64,000 bases of DNA, from positions 1-64,000 of the forward strand of contig JAAFIR010000019.1 of NCBI GenBank assembly GCA_013297885.1, given 5' to 3'. This DNA comes from Leptospirales bacterium (lineage in GTDB: Bacteria > Spirochaetota > Leptospiria > Leptospirales > Leptospiraceae). The notes under the pieces are model-generated. The model searched no databases. It saw only the letters and a program-made list of their open reading frames with translations, and had not been told where the DNA came from. Numbering within the stretch: position 1 is the first letter of the stretch; each line of letters opens with the position of its first letter. The position numbers and the translations under genes were made by a program. Of the stretch, positions 27,583 to 37,519 are shown one piece after another.

Positions 27583-28206
27583 TTAAACTTTTTTCTTATA
27601 AATTAACCATTCTGCTAAAATAAGATTTAGAATCCAACCAAGTGCCATCAATAAATCCCTCACTAGCCCAGAAGGAACACTATCTGCCAAAATAAACCAA
27701 GGTAGATGAGTTAGTACTTGTGTGCTTGCTCCAAGACCGATTGCATAAGCTCTAAGCATCCATTCACCATGGGATTTAAATTTTTTTTCTAAAATTGACT
27801 TCAGTGCAAATAAAATTGAAATTGTCATTATAACACCAACTAGCAATCGCACATAATAAAGAGTGGGACCATCAGTTGAAACTTTAGGAAAAGAAATTGT
27901 CATATAAATCCCTGTTAGTGAAGTTATTATTCCAAGTAAAACCAAAACTCTTCCTGAAAATTTATGCCATTGGATATGTTTTGTTCTAAAACTTTTAGAA
28001 AATTGAAACGAGCCTAAAACACCATAAATACTGGAACATAAAATATGAAGTATCACTACAAATGGTGCAGTAAAAAATATAGCATTATCCTCAGTAATTT
28101 TGTTACCATTTAACAAATCTAAAACTCGTATTGTACCGCCTGCAATTGGGACTAACATTGCAAAAATTAATAATGTTGGAATTAACCAATTCTGTTTTTT
28201 TATCAT
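27583..28206 (-). CDS. DUF2306 family membrane protein
   Basis: The 207-residue protein has about six hydrophobic helices. Family marks are WHKFSGRVLVLLGIITSLTG and HGEWMLRAYAIGLGASTQ, whose conserved His residues suggest haem or metal binding in related proteins. DUF2306 proteins are inner-membrane proteins with no settled role. It is divergent from the lamin-tail operon, with about 165 bp of AT-rich intergenic DNA between them. Confidence 0.8.
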   Translation of the reverse strand: MIKKQNWLIPTLLIFAMLVPIAGGTIRVLDLLNGNKITEDNAIFFTAPFVVILHILCSSIYGVLGSFQFSKSFRTKHIQWHKFSGRVLVLLGIITSLTGIYMTISFPKVSTDGPTLYYVRLLVGVIMTISILFALKSILEKKFKSHGEWMLRAYAIGLGASTQVLTHLPWFILADSVPSGLVRDLLMALGWILNLILAEWLIYKKKV

Positions 28207-28371
28207 TTTTATCTCTTTTTAATACACTTTAATTGGCAAAATATCATTTTTGATTTTTTATTCAAATAGAATTTTAAAGAAATTTTGCAATAAATTTTAT
28301 TTTAATTTATTGAATGGAATTTTATTTGAAATAGAGATGTAATAATTTAAAATTAAATTGGTGATTTGAAT

Positions 28372-30969
28372 ATGAAATTATTTTATGCTATATGGTTGCT
28401 TTTTTTTCATTCTTGTACTTATGTTGAGAATGAATTAAATAAAAAACTTATTCCTAAGTTTGGTGCTGACTCAATTTTAGATCAGGGAATTATACATTTT
28501 GATAATGTGGGAAATATCACAGTTGAAATGAATAATTTAGAGTTTAGAAAAAACCCACTTTATTCACCATTGTCTTATATAGGCGTTTGGGTTTATAGAA
28601 GAGGAGCAGATCCTCTTAGTAATTGTTGTTCAGGTTCATCTAAAGATTGTGGACTTCAAGCAAACTCTTGTTTGTTAGGAGTTGGTTTTTCGAATGATCT
28701 TGGTTTTCTTGGACCAAATTATATAAACCGTGTTCCTCCAAGACCTTTTAACCAAGAAGCGGATAAATACTATATGCCTGTATATGTTTCAGAATCAAAA
28801 GCGATTCCTAGAGACTACCAAGGGGAATATACTTTATTTTCTGCAACTACAAATCCTGTTGCTGACAGAAGCCAATTCGATTTGTACATGGGAGTATTTT
28901 ATAATGTGATTAACCCAAGAACAGCAAGACCACGTGCAATAAATGATGAAGCTCAAATTGGAAATAGAAAATACTTTACTAGAGTAGACCCAGATTGGCT
29001 TTCACCAAAAATTGAAATTGAATCTAGATTTTTTCCTCAGACTAGGGAAGATCCGGCTGGTTCAACTTATTCTATTCCTCATATGTTAACTTGGAATAGA
29101 CTTCCAGAATTAGATAGAGATTTAGATAAAAGAGGAAGAGTAAGAATAAATGAAATTGGAAGTTTTATAAATAACCAAACAGCAAATGATTTTATAGAAA
29201 TTTATAATCCTTCTAATGAAGATGTAATTTTAGATGATGTTTTTATTCAAAAATATACACCTGCAAATTGTATTACTTTTAAAGAAACTTCCAGTAAAGA
29301 AGATTTAACAGGTGTTAAAATTAAAGCAAAAAGTTTTTACACTCTTTCAAGAGTAGGTTCTACTTTACCAAATATAAACAAATCATTTAAAGAAATTACT
29401 GTTGGTGATGAAGATTGTTTTGCTTTAACAAAAGGTGCAAAATCAATTTCAATACCAATTGAAAGTGAAGATCCAAACACAGAAGGAGCTTCCATTCAAG
29501 GTGGGAGAGAAACTTTAACTGATCCAAAAATTATAGATTTTGTTGGACTTGAAGATAAAGAAAGAAAAAATAATTGGTTTGGAAATAATCCAGCTCCGAG
29601 ATTAATTGGATCACGTGGTTCTGCTGTTTCACGTTGTCCAAATGGAATCGATACAAGAGATAATGGTGTAGATTTTACATACCAAACACCTAGTCCAGGC
29701 GTTTCCAATTCCTGTGTTGAAGCAACTTCAATTAATACTTTACAAGCTGGAGAAGTGGTTATTTCAGAAGTTTCAGTTCGGAATAATATTTCAGGTTGTG
29801 TTGATGGAGATGATGACTTTATAGAAATTCAAAATCGTTCTGGAAAAACTGTCAATGTTGCAGGTGCAAAATTATACTATATCACTTCGACTGGAACTGT
29901 TTCTGAATACTTCCAATTTGAAAGTTTTGTATTAGCAAATAATCAAACTTTAGCTGTTGTTTCGAAAGATTCTGGTTGTTTTAATTCTAGCACACTAGCT
30001 GGAAGAAATGTTTTATTTAAAACAATAACTAGTTCTGCTTTTAATTTATCAAGTACTGGGGCTTCAATTATTCTTACTCGAAATGGAAATACTTTTCCAC
30101 TTACTCAAACTGGCCCTGCGGCAAATCAAGGTTTAACGATTGTTTTAGATAACATTGGATATGGTGATGCAAATGTTTATGAAAATTTACAATCAAATGT
30201 TATAGAAAATTATTCTATTTCAAGATGTAATTCTGTTGATGAAAATAATAATGCACTTGATTTTCAATTGGAAAGAAACACTGTTGGACTTTTAAACTCA
30301 TGTGGTACAGCAAAACAAGTTGCAGGTTCAATTTCAGGAGAATTAGTAATTTCAGAAGTTCATGCAAATGCAGATACAACAACAGGGTTTGAAGGTGGAG
30401 CTTCCACCCCAAACTGTATTTCTGGAGATGATGATTTTGTAGAAATTTATAATCCAAGTTCTAGAGCAATAAATTTGGCTGGAGCAAGACTTTTAGAATT
30501 TGGTAGCACAGGAAATATTTCAGATACATTCAATTTTGGTTATACAATTATCGAACCAAATTCTTATTTAGTAATGATTTCAAAAGATTCTGGCTGTTAT
30601 ACTTCTGCTTCTATGGCAGGAAGAAATTTTGTTTTCAAAGGTGGGGCTGGTGGATTTGATATTAGTTCAGCTGGTTCAACAATTGCTTTATTTAGAAACA
30701 CTTTTACAGTTCCAACACCTCAATTTGGTCCTCAATTAAATTCAGGTTCTAGTTTTGCATTAGACTATATTGGCTATTGCGGGAACGCTGCTTGCGCTGC
30801 GAGTAACTCTGTCGTTTTTGAAACAGCAAGAGCACCACATTGTAATTCTAGTTCAGCAACAGCTTTAAGAACCTCTAGAATTAGGACAAATCCAAATATA
30901 GATACAAATAATAATTCCACAGATTTTTCTTGTGGTAATAAAAACGGAAGACCTGGAGTAGCGAATTGA
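28372..30969 (+). CDS. Lipoprotein with three lamin-tail domains
   Basis: About 865 residues from ATG 28372; a TTG six bases earlier is an alternative. The leader MKLFYAIWLLFFHSCTYV ends in a lipobox (FHSC). Three lamin-tail domains are seen at about residues 255, 460 and 656. Each has the pattern ISEV or NEIG, then DDDFIEI or NDFIEIYN, Asn-rich turns and a hydrophobic strand. The second and third are recent duplicates sharing SKDSGC, AGRN and similar strings. Lamin-tail domains in bacteria accompany secreted nucleases and other surface enzymes and probably bind nucleic acid or other polymers. Many cysteines suggest disulphides. It overlaps the next gene by 4 bp. Confidence 0.8.
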   Translation: MKLFYAIWLLFFHSCTYVENELNKKLIPKFGADSILDQGIIHFDNVGNITVEMNNLEFRKNPLYSPLSYIGVWVYRRGADPLSNCCSGSSKDCGLQANSCLLGVGFSNDLGFLGPNYINRVPPRPFNQEADKYYMPVYVSESKAIPRDYQGEYTLFSATTNPVADRSQFDLYMGVFYNVINPRTARPRAINDEAQIGNRKYFTRVDPDWLSPKIEIESRFFPQTREDPAGSTYSIPHMLTWNRLPELDRDLDKRGRVRINEIGSFINNQTANDFIEIYNPSNEDVILDDVFIQKYTPANCITFKETSSKEDLTGVKIKAKSFYTLSRVGSTLPNINKSFKEITVGDEDCFALTKGAKSISIPIESEDPNTEGASIQGGRETLTDPKIIDFVGLEDKERKNNWFGNNPAPRLIGSRGSAVSRCPNGIDTRDNGVDFTYQTPSPGVSNSCVEATSINTLQAGEVVISEVSVRNNISGCVDGDDDFIEIQNRSGKTVNVAGAKLYYITSTGTVSEYFQFESFVLANNQTLAVVSKDSGCFNSSTLAGRNVLFKTITSSAFNLSSTGASIILTRNGNTFPLTQTGPAANQGLTIVLDNIGYGDANVYENLQSNVIENYSISRCNSVDENNNALDFQLERNTVGLLNSCGTAKQVAGSISGELVISEVHANADTTTGFEGGASTPNCISGDDDFVEIYNPSSRAINLAGARLLEFGSTGNISDTFNFGYTIIEPNSYLVMISKDSGCYTSASMAGRNFVFKGGAGGFDISSAGSTIALFRNTFTVPTPQFGPQLNSGSSFALDYIGYCGNAACAASNSVVFETARAPHCNSSSATALRTSRIRTNPNIDTNNNSTDFSCGNKNGRPGVAN

Positions 30970-32951
30970 AATTTTTTATTTTTATATGCACACTTAGCAT
31001 ATTTTCAATAGACCAAGATATTAATCAAATTACTGGTGGTGGTGGAGATTCTGGAAAACCCACTCCACAACAAAACCAAACTAATAATTCAAATTCTGAC
31101 ATAGAAAATTTAAAAAAAGAAATGGAAGAATTAAAAAAAGAAATGAAAGTTTTAAAAGAACAGAAAAAAAATTCTGACCCTGAGTCTAAAACTGCTGAAC
31201 CTTCCAAATCTGAAGAAATAAATCCTGAAGCAAAAAAAGAAGATACTTCTGTTTTAAATAAAACACTTGATGGATCAAAAGATGATGCTCCAAAAGAAAA
31301 TCAGAAAACATATAACTCGTTTAACAGAGATTTGTTTATGAATATTCAAACTCCTGATTTTAAAAAAGCAATTATGGATAGATACCAATGGCAAATGACT
31401 TTTTGGACTCATGGTAATTATACAAATAATTCTGATCTTCGAAGACTAGATAATACAAACCAAACTTCTGTGGATAGAACAGATGATAAAACTAGATTTA
31501 TTGCAGGAGGACTTCAGTTTGATAATTTTTTTCCAATTCATCCGAGATTAGATTTGCGTTTTGATATTTGGAGATTTGGTTTTTGGGGTGGTGACCAATT
31601 AGCTGGTAGAGACACAAATAATGATATACGTCAAACTACTGGTGGAGCAAATACAGTAAATTTTGGTCAATTGTACATTGATGCTCACTTAAAATTAAAT
31701 CCAACTAGATCTAATAAATTCAGCCTAAGAGTTGGAAGACAAGATTATAGAATAGGTGGAAAAATATTTAGAGATTATTACCAAGATGATATTTTAGATG
31801 CTGTAGTTTTAAAATACTACCATCCAAAACTAGGAAGACTTGATTTACTTTTAATAGATGTATTTTCAAATGCACCAGATACAAGAGATGTAAACTTTAT
31901 TCGTTTTTTAAGTTTTGATAACCAACAAGTAAAAAATTTTAATGGGGATTCTGCTACAACTAGGAATGGATTTTTGTATAGACTTCCAATAATCGGTGAA
32001 TCAGAGTTTATTGGAACACATTTAGATGTAAGAGCTTTTTATTATTTTTCACAATTCAGTGGAACAAACCAACCATTTGGTGGAGCAGACAGAACCAATA
32101 ATGGAACAAGTGGAAATTTTATAGATCGCGATTTTGCTGTTATGCGAGGATTTAGAATTAATGGTGGATATGGAACTTGGTTTCGCTCATCATTTACAGT
32201 TGCTGATAGTTTTGGTGTAGATAGAAAACTGCCAACAATATATTTTGAATCTAAAGATGTTGGAAATTCAGGAAAGTCCTATGGAATAGACCTTGAATTT
32301 TCAGCATGGAATAGAAGAATTCGATTTATGCCAACATATTTTTATGCAGATGGTGGAAGGTATTTTGCAGACGGCACACAATATTCTCATGGATTTGTTT
32401 CGATGAAAGGTGACCAAGTTGGTGGGTATTTAACAGACCTAAACTGGGGTGTTCATCCATCTGCATACACATCAGGACAAGGAATTGCAGACCTTCCATA
32501 CAATAGAGACAGAAGATCAGGCACAGAAAAAAAACATTTAGGATTTGCATTTGGAATTTTAGAAAATTTATTTTTAAAATTAGATTGGTGGAGACTAACT
32601 GATACTTCAGAAATTACATTTTTAAATTCTGAAAAGCCAAGCCTTGGAAGAATTTTTAACAACAAAGATTCTATTCCTACAATTGAAAAAGATATTTTAA
32701 TCAACACCTATCAAAGCCTATTTCCAAATAACCAAACTGTTATCAAAGCTTCTAGAAGATTTGGTACACCAATAGGTGAAGAATACAATATTGGTCTTGA
32801 TTGGAATGTATTTAGAGGATTTAAAGTTTGGGCAACATTTGCAGTTTTTCGTCCGATGAGATATTTTACAACACCAGGTCTAATTCAAAATGCTCCAGAA
32901 GGCAGCACAACATTTACTGGATTTCAACTTGGAACCAGTTTGATTTTTTAG
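30966..32951 (+). CDS. Porin-like outer-membrane protein (alginate-export-like)
   Basis: A 661-residue exported protein that starts at TTG 30966, overlapping the upstream stop by 4 bp. After the signal comes a Gly/Asn linker and a Lys/Glu coiled coil (about residues 40-85), a common trimerisation or peptidoglycan-contact device in porins. The rest is a long barrel with repeated aromatic strands (FGQLYIDAHLKLNPTRSNKF; GRQDYRIGGKIFRDY; YFYADGGRY). The layout resembles alginate-export-type porins of about 400-500 residues. It ends SLIF, with the terminal Phe of barrels. The natural substrate is unknown. Confidence 0.75.
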   Translation: MKFFIFICTLSIFSIDQDINQITGGGGDSGKPTPQQNQTNNSNSDIENLKKEMEELKKEMKVLKEQKKNSDPESKTAEPSKSEEINPEAKKEDTSVLNKTLDGSKDDAPKENQKTYNSFNRDLFMNIQTPDFKKAIMDRYQWQMTFWTHGNYTNNSDLRRLDNTNQTSVDRTDDKTRFIAGGLQFDNFFPIHPRLDLRFDIWRFGFWGGDQLAGRDTNNDIRQTTGGANTVNFGQLYIDAHLKLNPTRSNKFSLRVGRQDYRIGGKIFRDYYQDDILDAVVLKYYHPKLGRLDLLLIDVFSNAPDTRDVNFIRFLSFDNQQVKNFNGDSATTRNGFLYRLPIIGESEFIGTHLDVRAFYYFSQFSGTNQPFGGADRTNNGTSGNFIDRDFAVMRGFRINGGYGTWFRSSFTVADSFGVDRKLPTIYFESKDVGNSGKSYGIDLEFSAWNRRIRFMPTYFYADGGRYFADGTQYSHGFVSMKGDQVGGYLTDLNWGVHPSAYTSGQGIADLPYNRDRRSGTEKKHLGFAFGILENLFLKLDWWRLTDTSEITFLNSEKPSLGRIFNNKDSIPTIEKDILINTYQSLFPNNQTVIKASRRFGTPIGEEYNIGLDWNVFRGFKVWATFAVFRPMRYFTTPGLIQNAPEGSTTFTGFQLGTSLIF

Positions 32952-32959
32952 GAGGAATT

Positions 32960-35900
32960 ATGATATTCAAAAAAATTTGGGCGATTCTTTTCCCACTTCT
33001 ATACATTTCGCATAACTCTATTTATCCAAAAAGGGAAAAGTCGAGCCACAAAATAGTTCCGTTTGCTCTCGCAAACCCGCTTCGCGGTATTTTGAGTCTC
33101 TATCGCATAACAGTGAGTAATCGAAAAAAATCATTCTTCAAGCGAAATCGAGGAGGGGTATTTAAATTATCATTTTTGAATAAAGAAAATTCAAAATCTT
33201 TTTCGAAACTAATTTCCGTATTCCCCCCGAAAGCTTCGCTTTCCATAGCCAAGCTATGCTCAAAGCCAGAATCTATATTGTATTTATTGTTCACAATTAT
33301 AACTTCATTTTTAATAAATTGCTCCAAAGGAGATGCAAAGAAAATTTTACCAAATCCAGGTTATATTTTAGGTTCTGCAAGATTTCAAGTATTTTGGTCT
33401 GATCCCGGAGTTTCCAGAGAAACAGCAGTTGATAAAGGAATAGATAATGAATGGGTAAAATTTATTAATGCTGCTGAAAAAAAAGTAGATGTTGCTGTTT
33501 ACAATCTTGGTCGTCAAGTAATCATTGATGCAATTGTTGCTGCTCGTGAAAGAGGAGTAAAAGTGAGATTAGTTGGGGATGTGGACGAATCACCAACTAA
33601 TGGCTACCAAGCAATTTTTCGAACAGATATTCCATTTTCAGTTGGAAACTCAACAGGAATTCAGCACAATAAATTTGCAATTGCTGATGATAAATATATC
33701 ATGATGGGAACTGGAAATCTCACAGATACAGATCTTATGATGAACAATAATAATTTTATGATTATCGAAAGCCCAACACTTGTCCGCTCTTACACTCGTG
33801 AATTTGAACAAATGTTTTTTGGGAAGTATGCTGGTAAAAAAGAACCAAAAACTACTGATAGAACTCATTTTGTTAATGGAACAAAATTAGAATTATATTT
33901 TTCTCCTTATGATGGAGAAGATGCGATGAATCGAATGATTGAACTTGTAGATAATGCAAAAAAAGAAATTACATATATGATTTTTGCACACACCCATGAT
34001 GAGTTAACTACTGCATTAATTAGAGCGGCTAAACGTGGAGTATTGGTTCGAGGAATTCATGATTATACTTTTATTAGAAGCACTTCGATGGAAGCCCCAA
34101 GAATTTATAATGCAGGAAGATTTAATCCAACTGGACCTTTTAATAAAGAAGACGGAAACGAAAATACAAAAACTCCAGGGCTAAGAACTAGTGGTGGAAA
34201 ACTTCATTGCAAAACAATGATCTTTGATGGAAATGTAGTAAGCACTGGTTCATTTAATTGGTCAAATAATGCAATTAATAATAATGACGAAAATATGTTA
34301 GTAATTCATTCACCATTAGTAGCAAATGAATTATCTAATCAATGGAACTCAATTTGGAATTATGGTCGTCCAATCACAAATCAGATCAAACATCCATCAG
34401 GTGATGTTGTAAAACCTGGTGAGGTAGTAATTTCAGAAGTTAACTGGGCTGGTTCATTTAAAAAAGGTGCGAGTTCGGGAAGTCCAGCTAAAGAAGATGT
34501 GTATATTGAATTGTTCAACACAACAGATCGCATAATCGATATTAGCCACTGGGTTATTACTTGGGATGAAGATGAAGTAATTCATTATGCAATCCCAGAT
34601 GAATTTTCTTGGTTTGAGCCAGGTGTTCACAAAATACACCAAAGTAGAGGAAGACTTGAAATTCCACCTAAAGGATATTTTTTATTAAAGAATGCAAATC
34701 TTTCACTTCCAATTTTAAATCCAACTGCATTTGATAATGATTCTTCTGATAATAAATTTTCAGGAACAAAAAACTTTTCTTTAAGCCAAGCTTTTTTAAG
34801 AATAAGACTTTATGATACTAATATGAATTTGATTGATGAAGCTGGTGATGGTTCACCACCAAGTGCTGGGTTGATTGATCCATTTAATTTTAGAACTCAT
34901 TCTATGGAAAGATTTTTTGATTCAACAGGTAAAGCTTTAAATGGAAAACATTTTGGAAGTTGGTATACTTCAAATGGAAATGATGGACTTGGAACAACTC
35001 TTGATCCACTTACAGGCAAAGGTAGACTTTCTGATGATTATTCTATTTGTGAAACAACTAAAGGTTGTACAGTAGGCACACCAAATGCAAGATTTAATTC
35101 TAATTTTGCATCATCAGCATCAAAACCTCGTAATGGAATATTAGGATTAACTAATATACCAATCGAAGCCTATTCTATTTCAGCAACTGAAGCTGTGATT
35201 CAAATGCGTTGGGCTGTTGTTTCTCCTCCATCTGTCTCAGGTACAAATTCAGTTAGAATCAGTCCAACTGATTCATCAAAACTCATAGTTGGAGTTAATC
35301 AAGTTAGTGGTGTTCTATATACTTTACAAGTGAATAATTCAGGTCTTGATATCACAAATAAAACAGTTGACGGAGGATTTGTCTCCTTTACTGGTTTTAC
35401 AGAAAATAAAGCAAAAGTATTTATCTCTAAAATTTTTCCTTCAGAGTCTAGTGCCAATGGTGATAAAATTGAAATTACAGCTTCTAGTTCTGGAAATACA
35501 AAAGGGCTTGGAGTTTATTTTTTTGATTCAAGCACTTTAAATATTCCGACTTTGATATACCAAATAGGTGATGTAAATATTTCTGAAGGACAAAAAATTT
35601 TAGTTACAATGAATAAAACTTTCCTCAGTGATGATAAAAGATTTAATCAAAATCCAAGTATAAATATTAATGCAAATACTGCTTCTCAGTATGATGTTTA
35701 TTCTCCAATTGGCGGACTAACCTCCACAGATTTAATTTTATTTTTATCTTATGATTTGAAAAAAACTTCTGAAGATATGATGTGTTATTCAAACCAAGAT
35801 GGAGATGTTTCAGAAAATTTAATGAAATGGGGATTTAGATATATCTACAAAAATCCAAGTAATTATTTCTTAGACGGAATATTTCCTCTAGATCAAGTAA

Positions 35901-36019
35901 ACGATTTTGAAATTCAAAAAAATTGTGCTAATTTAATCTCTGCAGGTTCTGGAACTTTTCTAGAAAGAGTTGCAAGAAATAGAAGAGCAACTGATTTTAA
36001 ATGTATAGGTTGTGATTAG
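32960..36019 (+). CDS. Phospholipase D-family nuclease with lamin-tail domain
   Basis: About 1019 residues from the ATG at 32960, which has a strong AGGAGG 9 bp upstream. Two HKD motifs are intact: HNKFAIAD at about residue 234 and HCKTMIFD at about 414, as in secreted PLD-type nucleases or phospholipases. A lamin-tail domain begins at about residue 487 (GEVVISEVNWAGS). A second hydrophobic segment with a lipobox (FTIITSFLINC) lies at about residues 110-120. The true leader may therefore start at TTG 33278, and the first 106 codons may be an insertion that includes structured repeat copy C. Either way the product should be a surface lipoprotein. Confidence 0.8.
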   Translation: MIFKKIWAILFPLLYISHNSIYPKREKSSHKIVPFALANPLRGILSLYRITVSNRKKSFFKRNRGGVFKLSFLNKENSKSFSKLISVFPPKASLSIAKLCSKPESILYLLFTIITSFLINCSKGDAKKILPNPGYILGSARFQVFWSDPGVSRETAVDKGIDNEWVKFINAAEKKVDVAVYNLGRQVIIDAIVAARERGVKVRLVGDVDESPTNGYQAIFRTDIPFSVGNSTGIQHNKFAIADDKYIMMGTGNLTDTDLMMNNNNFMIIESPTLVRSYTREFEQMFFGKYAGKKEPKTTDRTHFVNGTKLELYFSPYDGEDAMNRMIELVDNAKKEITYMIFAHTHDELTTALIRAAKRGVLVRGIHDYTFIRSTSMEAPRIYNAGRFNPTGPFNKEDGNENTKTPGLRTSGGKLHCKTMIFDGNVVSTGSFNWSNNAINNNDENMLVIHSPLVANELSNQWNSIWNYGRPITNQIKHPSGDVVKPGEVVISEVNWAGSFKKGASSGSPAKEDVYIELFNTTDRIIDISHWVITWDEDEVIHYAIPDEFSWFEPGVHKIHQSRGRLEIPPKGYFLLKNANLSLPILNPTAFDNDSSDNKFSGTKNFSLSQAFLRIRLYDTNMNLIDEAGDGSPPSAGLIDPFNFRTHSMERFFDSTGKALNGKHFGSWYTSNGNDGLGTTLDPLTGKGRLSDDYSICETTKGCTVGTPNARFNSNFASSASKPRNGILGLTNIPIEAYSISATEAVIQMRWAVVSPPSVSGTNSVRISPTDSSKLIVGVNQVSGVLYTLQVNNSGLDITNKTVDGGFVSFTGFTENKAKVFISKIFPSESSANGDKIEITASSSGNTKGLGVYFFDSSTLNIPTLIYQIGDVNISEGQKILVTMNKTFLSDDKRFNQNPSININANTASQYDVYSPIGGLTSTDLILFLSYDLKKTSEDMMCYSNQDGDVSENLMKWGFRYIYKNPSNYFLDGIFPLDQVNDFEIQKNCANLISAGSGTFLERVARNRRATDFKCIGCD
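32979..33106 (+). repeat. Structured dispersed repeat, copy C, inside the PLD gene
   Basis: It begins GGGCGATTCTTTTCCC, six codons after the ATG at 32960, and ends TCTCTATCGC. CTTTTCCC pairs with GGGAAAAG. The inner core reads CAAAATA, then hairpin GTTTGC/GCAAAC, hairpin CCGC/GCGG, then TATTTTG. It matches copies A and B, but with different bases in paired positions. Further hairpins (GAAAGC/GCTTTC and CATAGC/GCTATG, near 33231-33256) suggest the inserted block reaches about 33270. The reading frame stays open throughout. Confidence 0.8.
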
Positions 36020-36164
36020 ATTGAAGTAAATTTAGTTTTTAAGAATCAACTTATATAAAATCCAATCATAAAGAGGCGGGAACAAAGAGCTTGACCCCAA
36101 AAATTGGACAAAATATTGGAAGATTTTAGCGAGTAGTGAAGACGATTCTTTAGAAGGAGAGTTC

Positions 36165-36455
36165 ATGAAAGCCAGAAAAACTTATGACCCTAAGTTTAGA
36201 GCAAAAGTAGCATTAGAAGCAGTAAGAGGCAAATTGACATTAGGTGAAATATGTAAACATTACAATATTCATCATAGTGTAGTGATTCGATGGAAAAACG
36301 AGTTACTAGAAAAATTACCATTACTATTTATGAAAGAAGCAGATTCTAATCTGAATGAGGCAATCGAAAAAAATGAAGAGTTGTATAAAGAGATAGGCAA
36401 ACTTCAAATGGAGGTAAAGTATTTAAAAAAAAACTTCTTTACTAACATTAAATGA
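36165..36455 (+). CDS. IS3-family transposase OrfA
   Basis: A 96-residue DNA-binding protein. It starts MKARKTYDPKFRAKVALEAV, followed by a helix-turn-helix (LTLGEICKHYNIHHSVVIRW) and a C-terminal leucine-zipper-like coil (NEELYKEIGKLQMEVKYL). These are the usual OrfA features for recognising the IS ends. It ends in an A9 tract, where the transposase frameshift normally occurs. Confidence 0.9.
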   Translation: MKARKTYDPKFRAKVALEAVRGKLTLGEICKHYNIHHSVVIRWKNELLEKLPLLFMKEADSNLNEAIEKNEELYKEIGKLQMEVKYLKKNFFTNIK

Positions 36456-37275
36456 AAAAAAGAGTTTTATTGATAAAAATGAGACTCTTTCAATTCAAAG
36501 TCAATGTGATTTAATTGGGTTACCTCGTTCAAGTTTTTATTTTGAACCAGCAGAAGAATCAAAATTAAACCTAAAGATTATGAAATTAATAGATAAGCAA
36601 CACACTAACGACCCAGTAAAATTTGGTCAAATCAAAATAGAGAAATATATTGAATCAAAATTAAAACTTGATATAAATAGAAAAAGAATTCAAAGATTAA
36701 TGAGGATTATGGGTGCAGAAGGTGAATATCAAAAAAAGAAAACCAGCCTACCTTCTAAAGATCATATAATATACCCGTATTTATTGAAGAATTTTGATAT
36801 AAATCAACCAAATCAAGTTTGGAGTATTGATATAACATATGTACCAATGAGAAGAGGATTTATGTATCTTGTCGCGATTATAGATTGGTTTTCTAGATAT
36901 GTTCTATCATGGTCAATCTCAAATACAATGGAAAATAATTTCTGTATAGAAGCTCTAAATGAGTCATTGAAAAAATTTGGTAAACCTAAAATATTTAATT
37001 CAGATCAAGGTAGTCAGTTCACAAGTAATAAGTTTACAAGTATATTAGAAAATCATAATATACAAATAAGTATGGATGGTTCATGTTGATGGATAGATAA
37101 TGTTTTTGTTGAAAGACTTTGGAGAACTGTTAAATACGAAAATATTTATCGAAGTTCATATGAAAATGGACATGATTTATTTTTTGGACTAAGGAAATAT
37201 TTTGAATATTACAACGAAAAAAGAATTCACCAATCGTTAAATTATGCTACACCTAAACGAATTCATTTAAAGTAA
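36427..37275 (+). pseudogene. IS3-family transposase OrfB with in-frame stop
   Basis: The integrase catalytic domain is recognisable: WSIDITYVPMRRG (first Asp), FNSDQGSQFTS (second Asp) and DNVFVERLWRT (Glu), completing the DDE triad. A TGA at 37087-37089 separates MDGSC from WIDNVFVERL. The orfB frame is +1 relative to orfA rather than the usual -1, so ordinary slippage on the A9 run would not join them. The element is therefore probably unable to move unless a functional copy acts in trans. Confidence 0.85.
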
Positions 37276-37519
37276 TTGACACAATTTTATTCACAAATTA
37301 AATTGTGTGGTACGCAAAAGTAGGAAAAAATAAAAATGCTTTAATTCATTTTTTGTTTTTTCTGAAAAATCTTTAACTTTTGTAGTAAATGTTTTGTTGA
37401 AAATAGAACGTCCTACTCGCTCTTAAACTTTCAAAAAAACTGTTCAGTATTTGGGGTCTACCTATCAATTTTTTCGAAATACTAATCATGTTACCAGATT
37501 GGAATTTTTCATATCAATC

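Larger units (their letters stand above)
36092..37460 (+). mobile_element. IS3-family insertion sequence (damaged)
   Basis: The element holds an orfA, an orfB remnant and imperfect terminal inverted repeats. The left end is TGACCCCAAAAATTGGACA. The right end read inward is TAGACCCCAAATACTGAACA. About 185 bp of non-coding DNA lies between the orfB stop and the right end, which is long for this family. I see no clear target duplication. It inserted just downstream of the phospholipase D gene, 73 bp after its stop. Confidence 0.85.

Noticed and set aside
33100-33327. Minus-strand frame within the 5' part of the PLD gene
   Set aside because: It is an opposite-strand reading of the structured insert; no start signal or family features.
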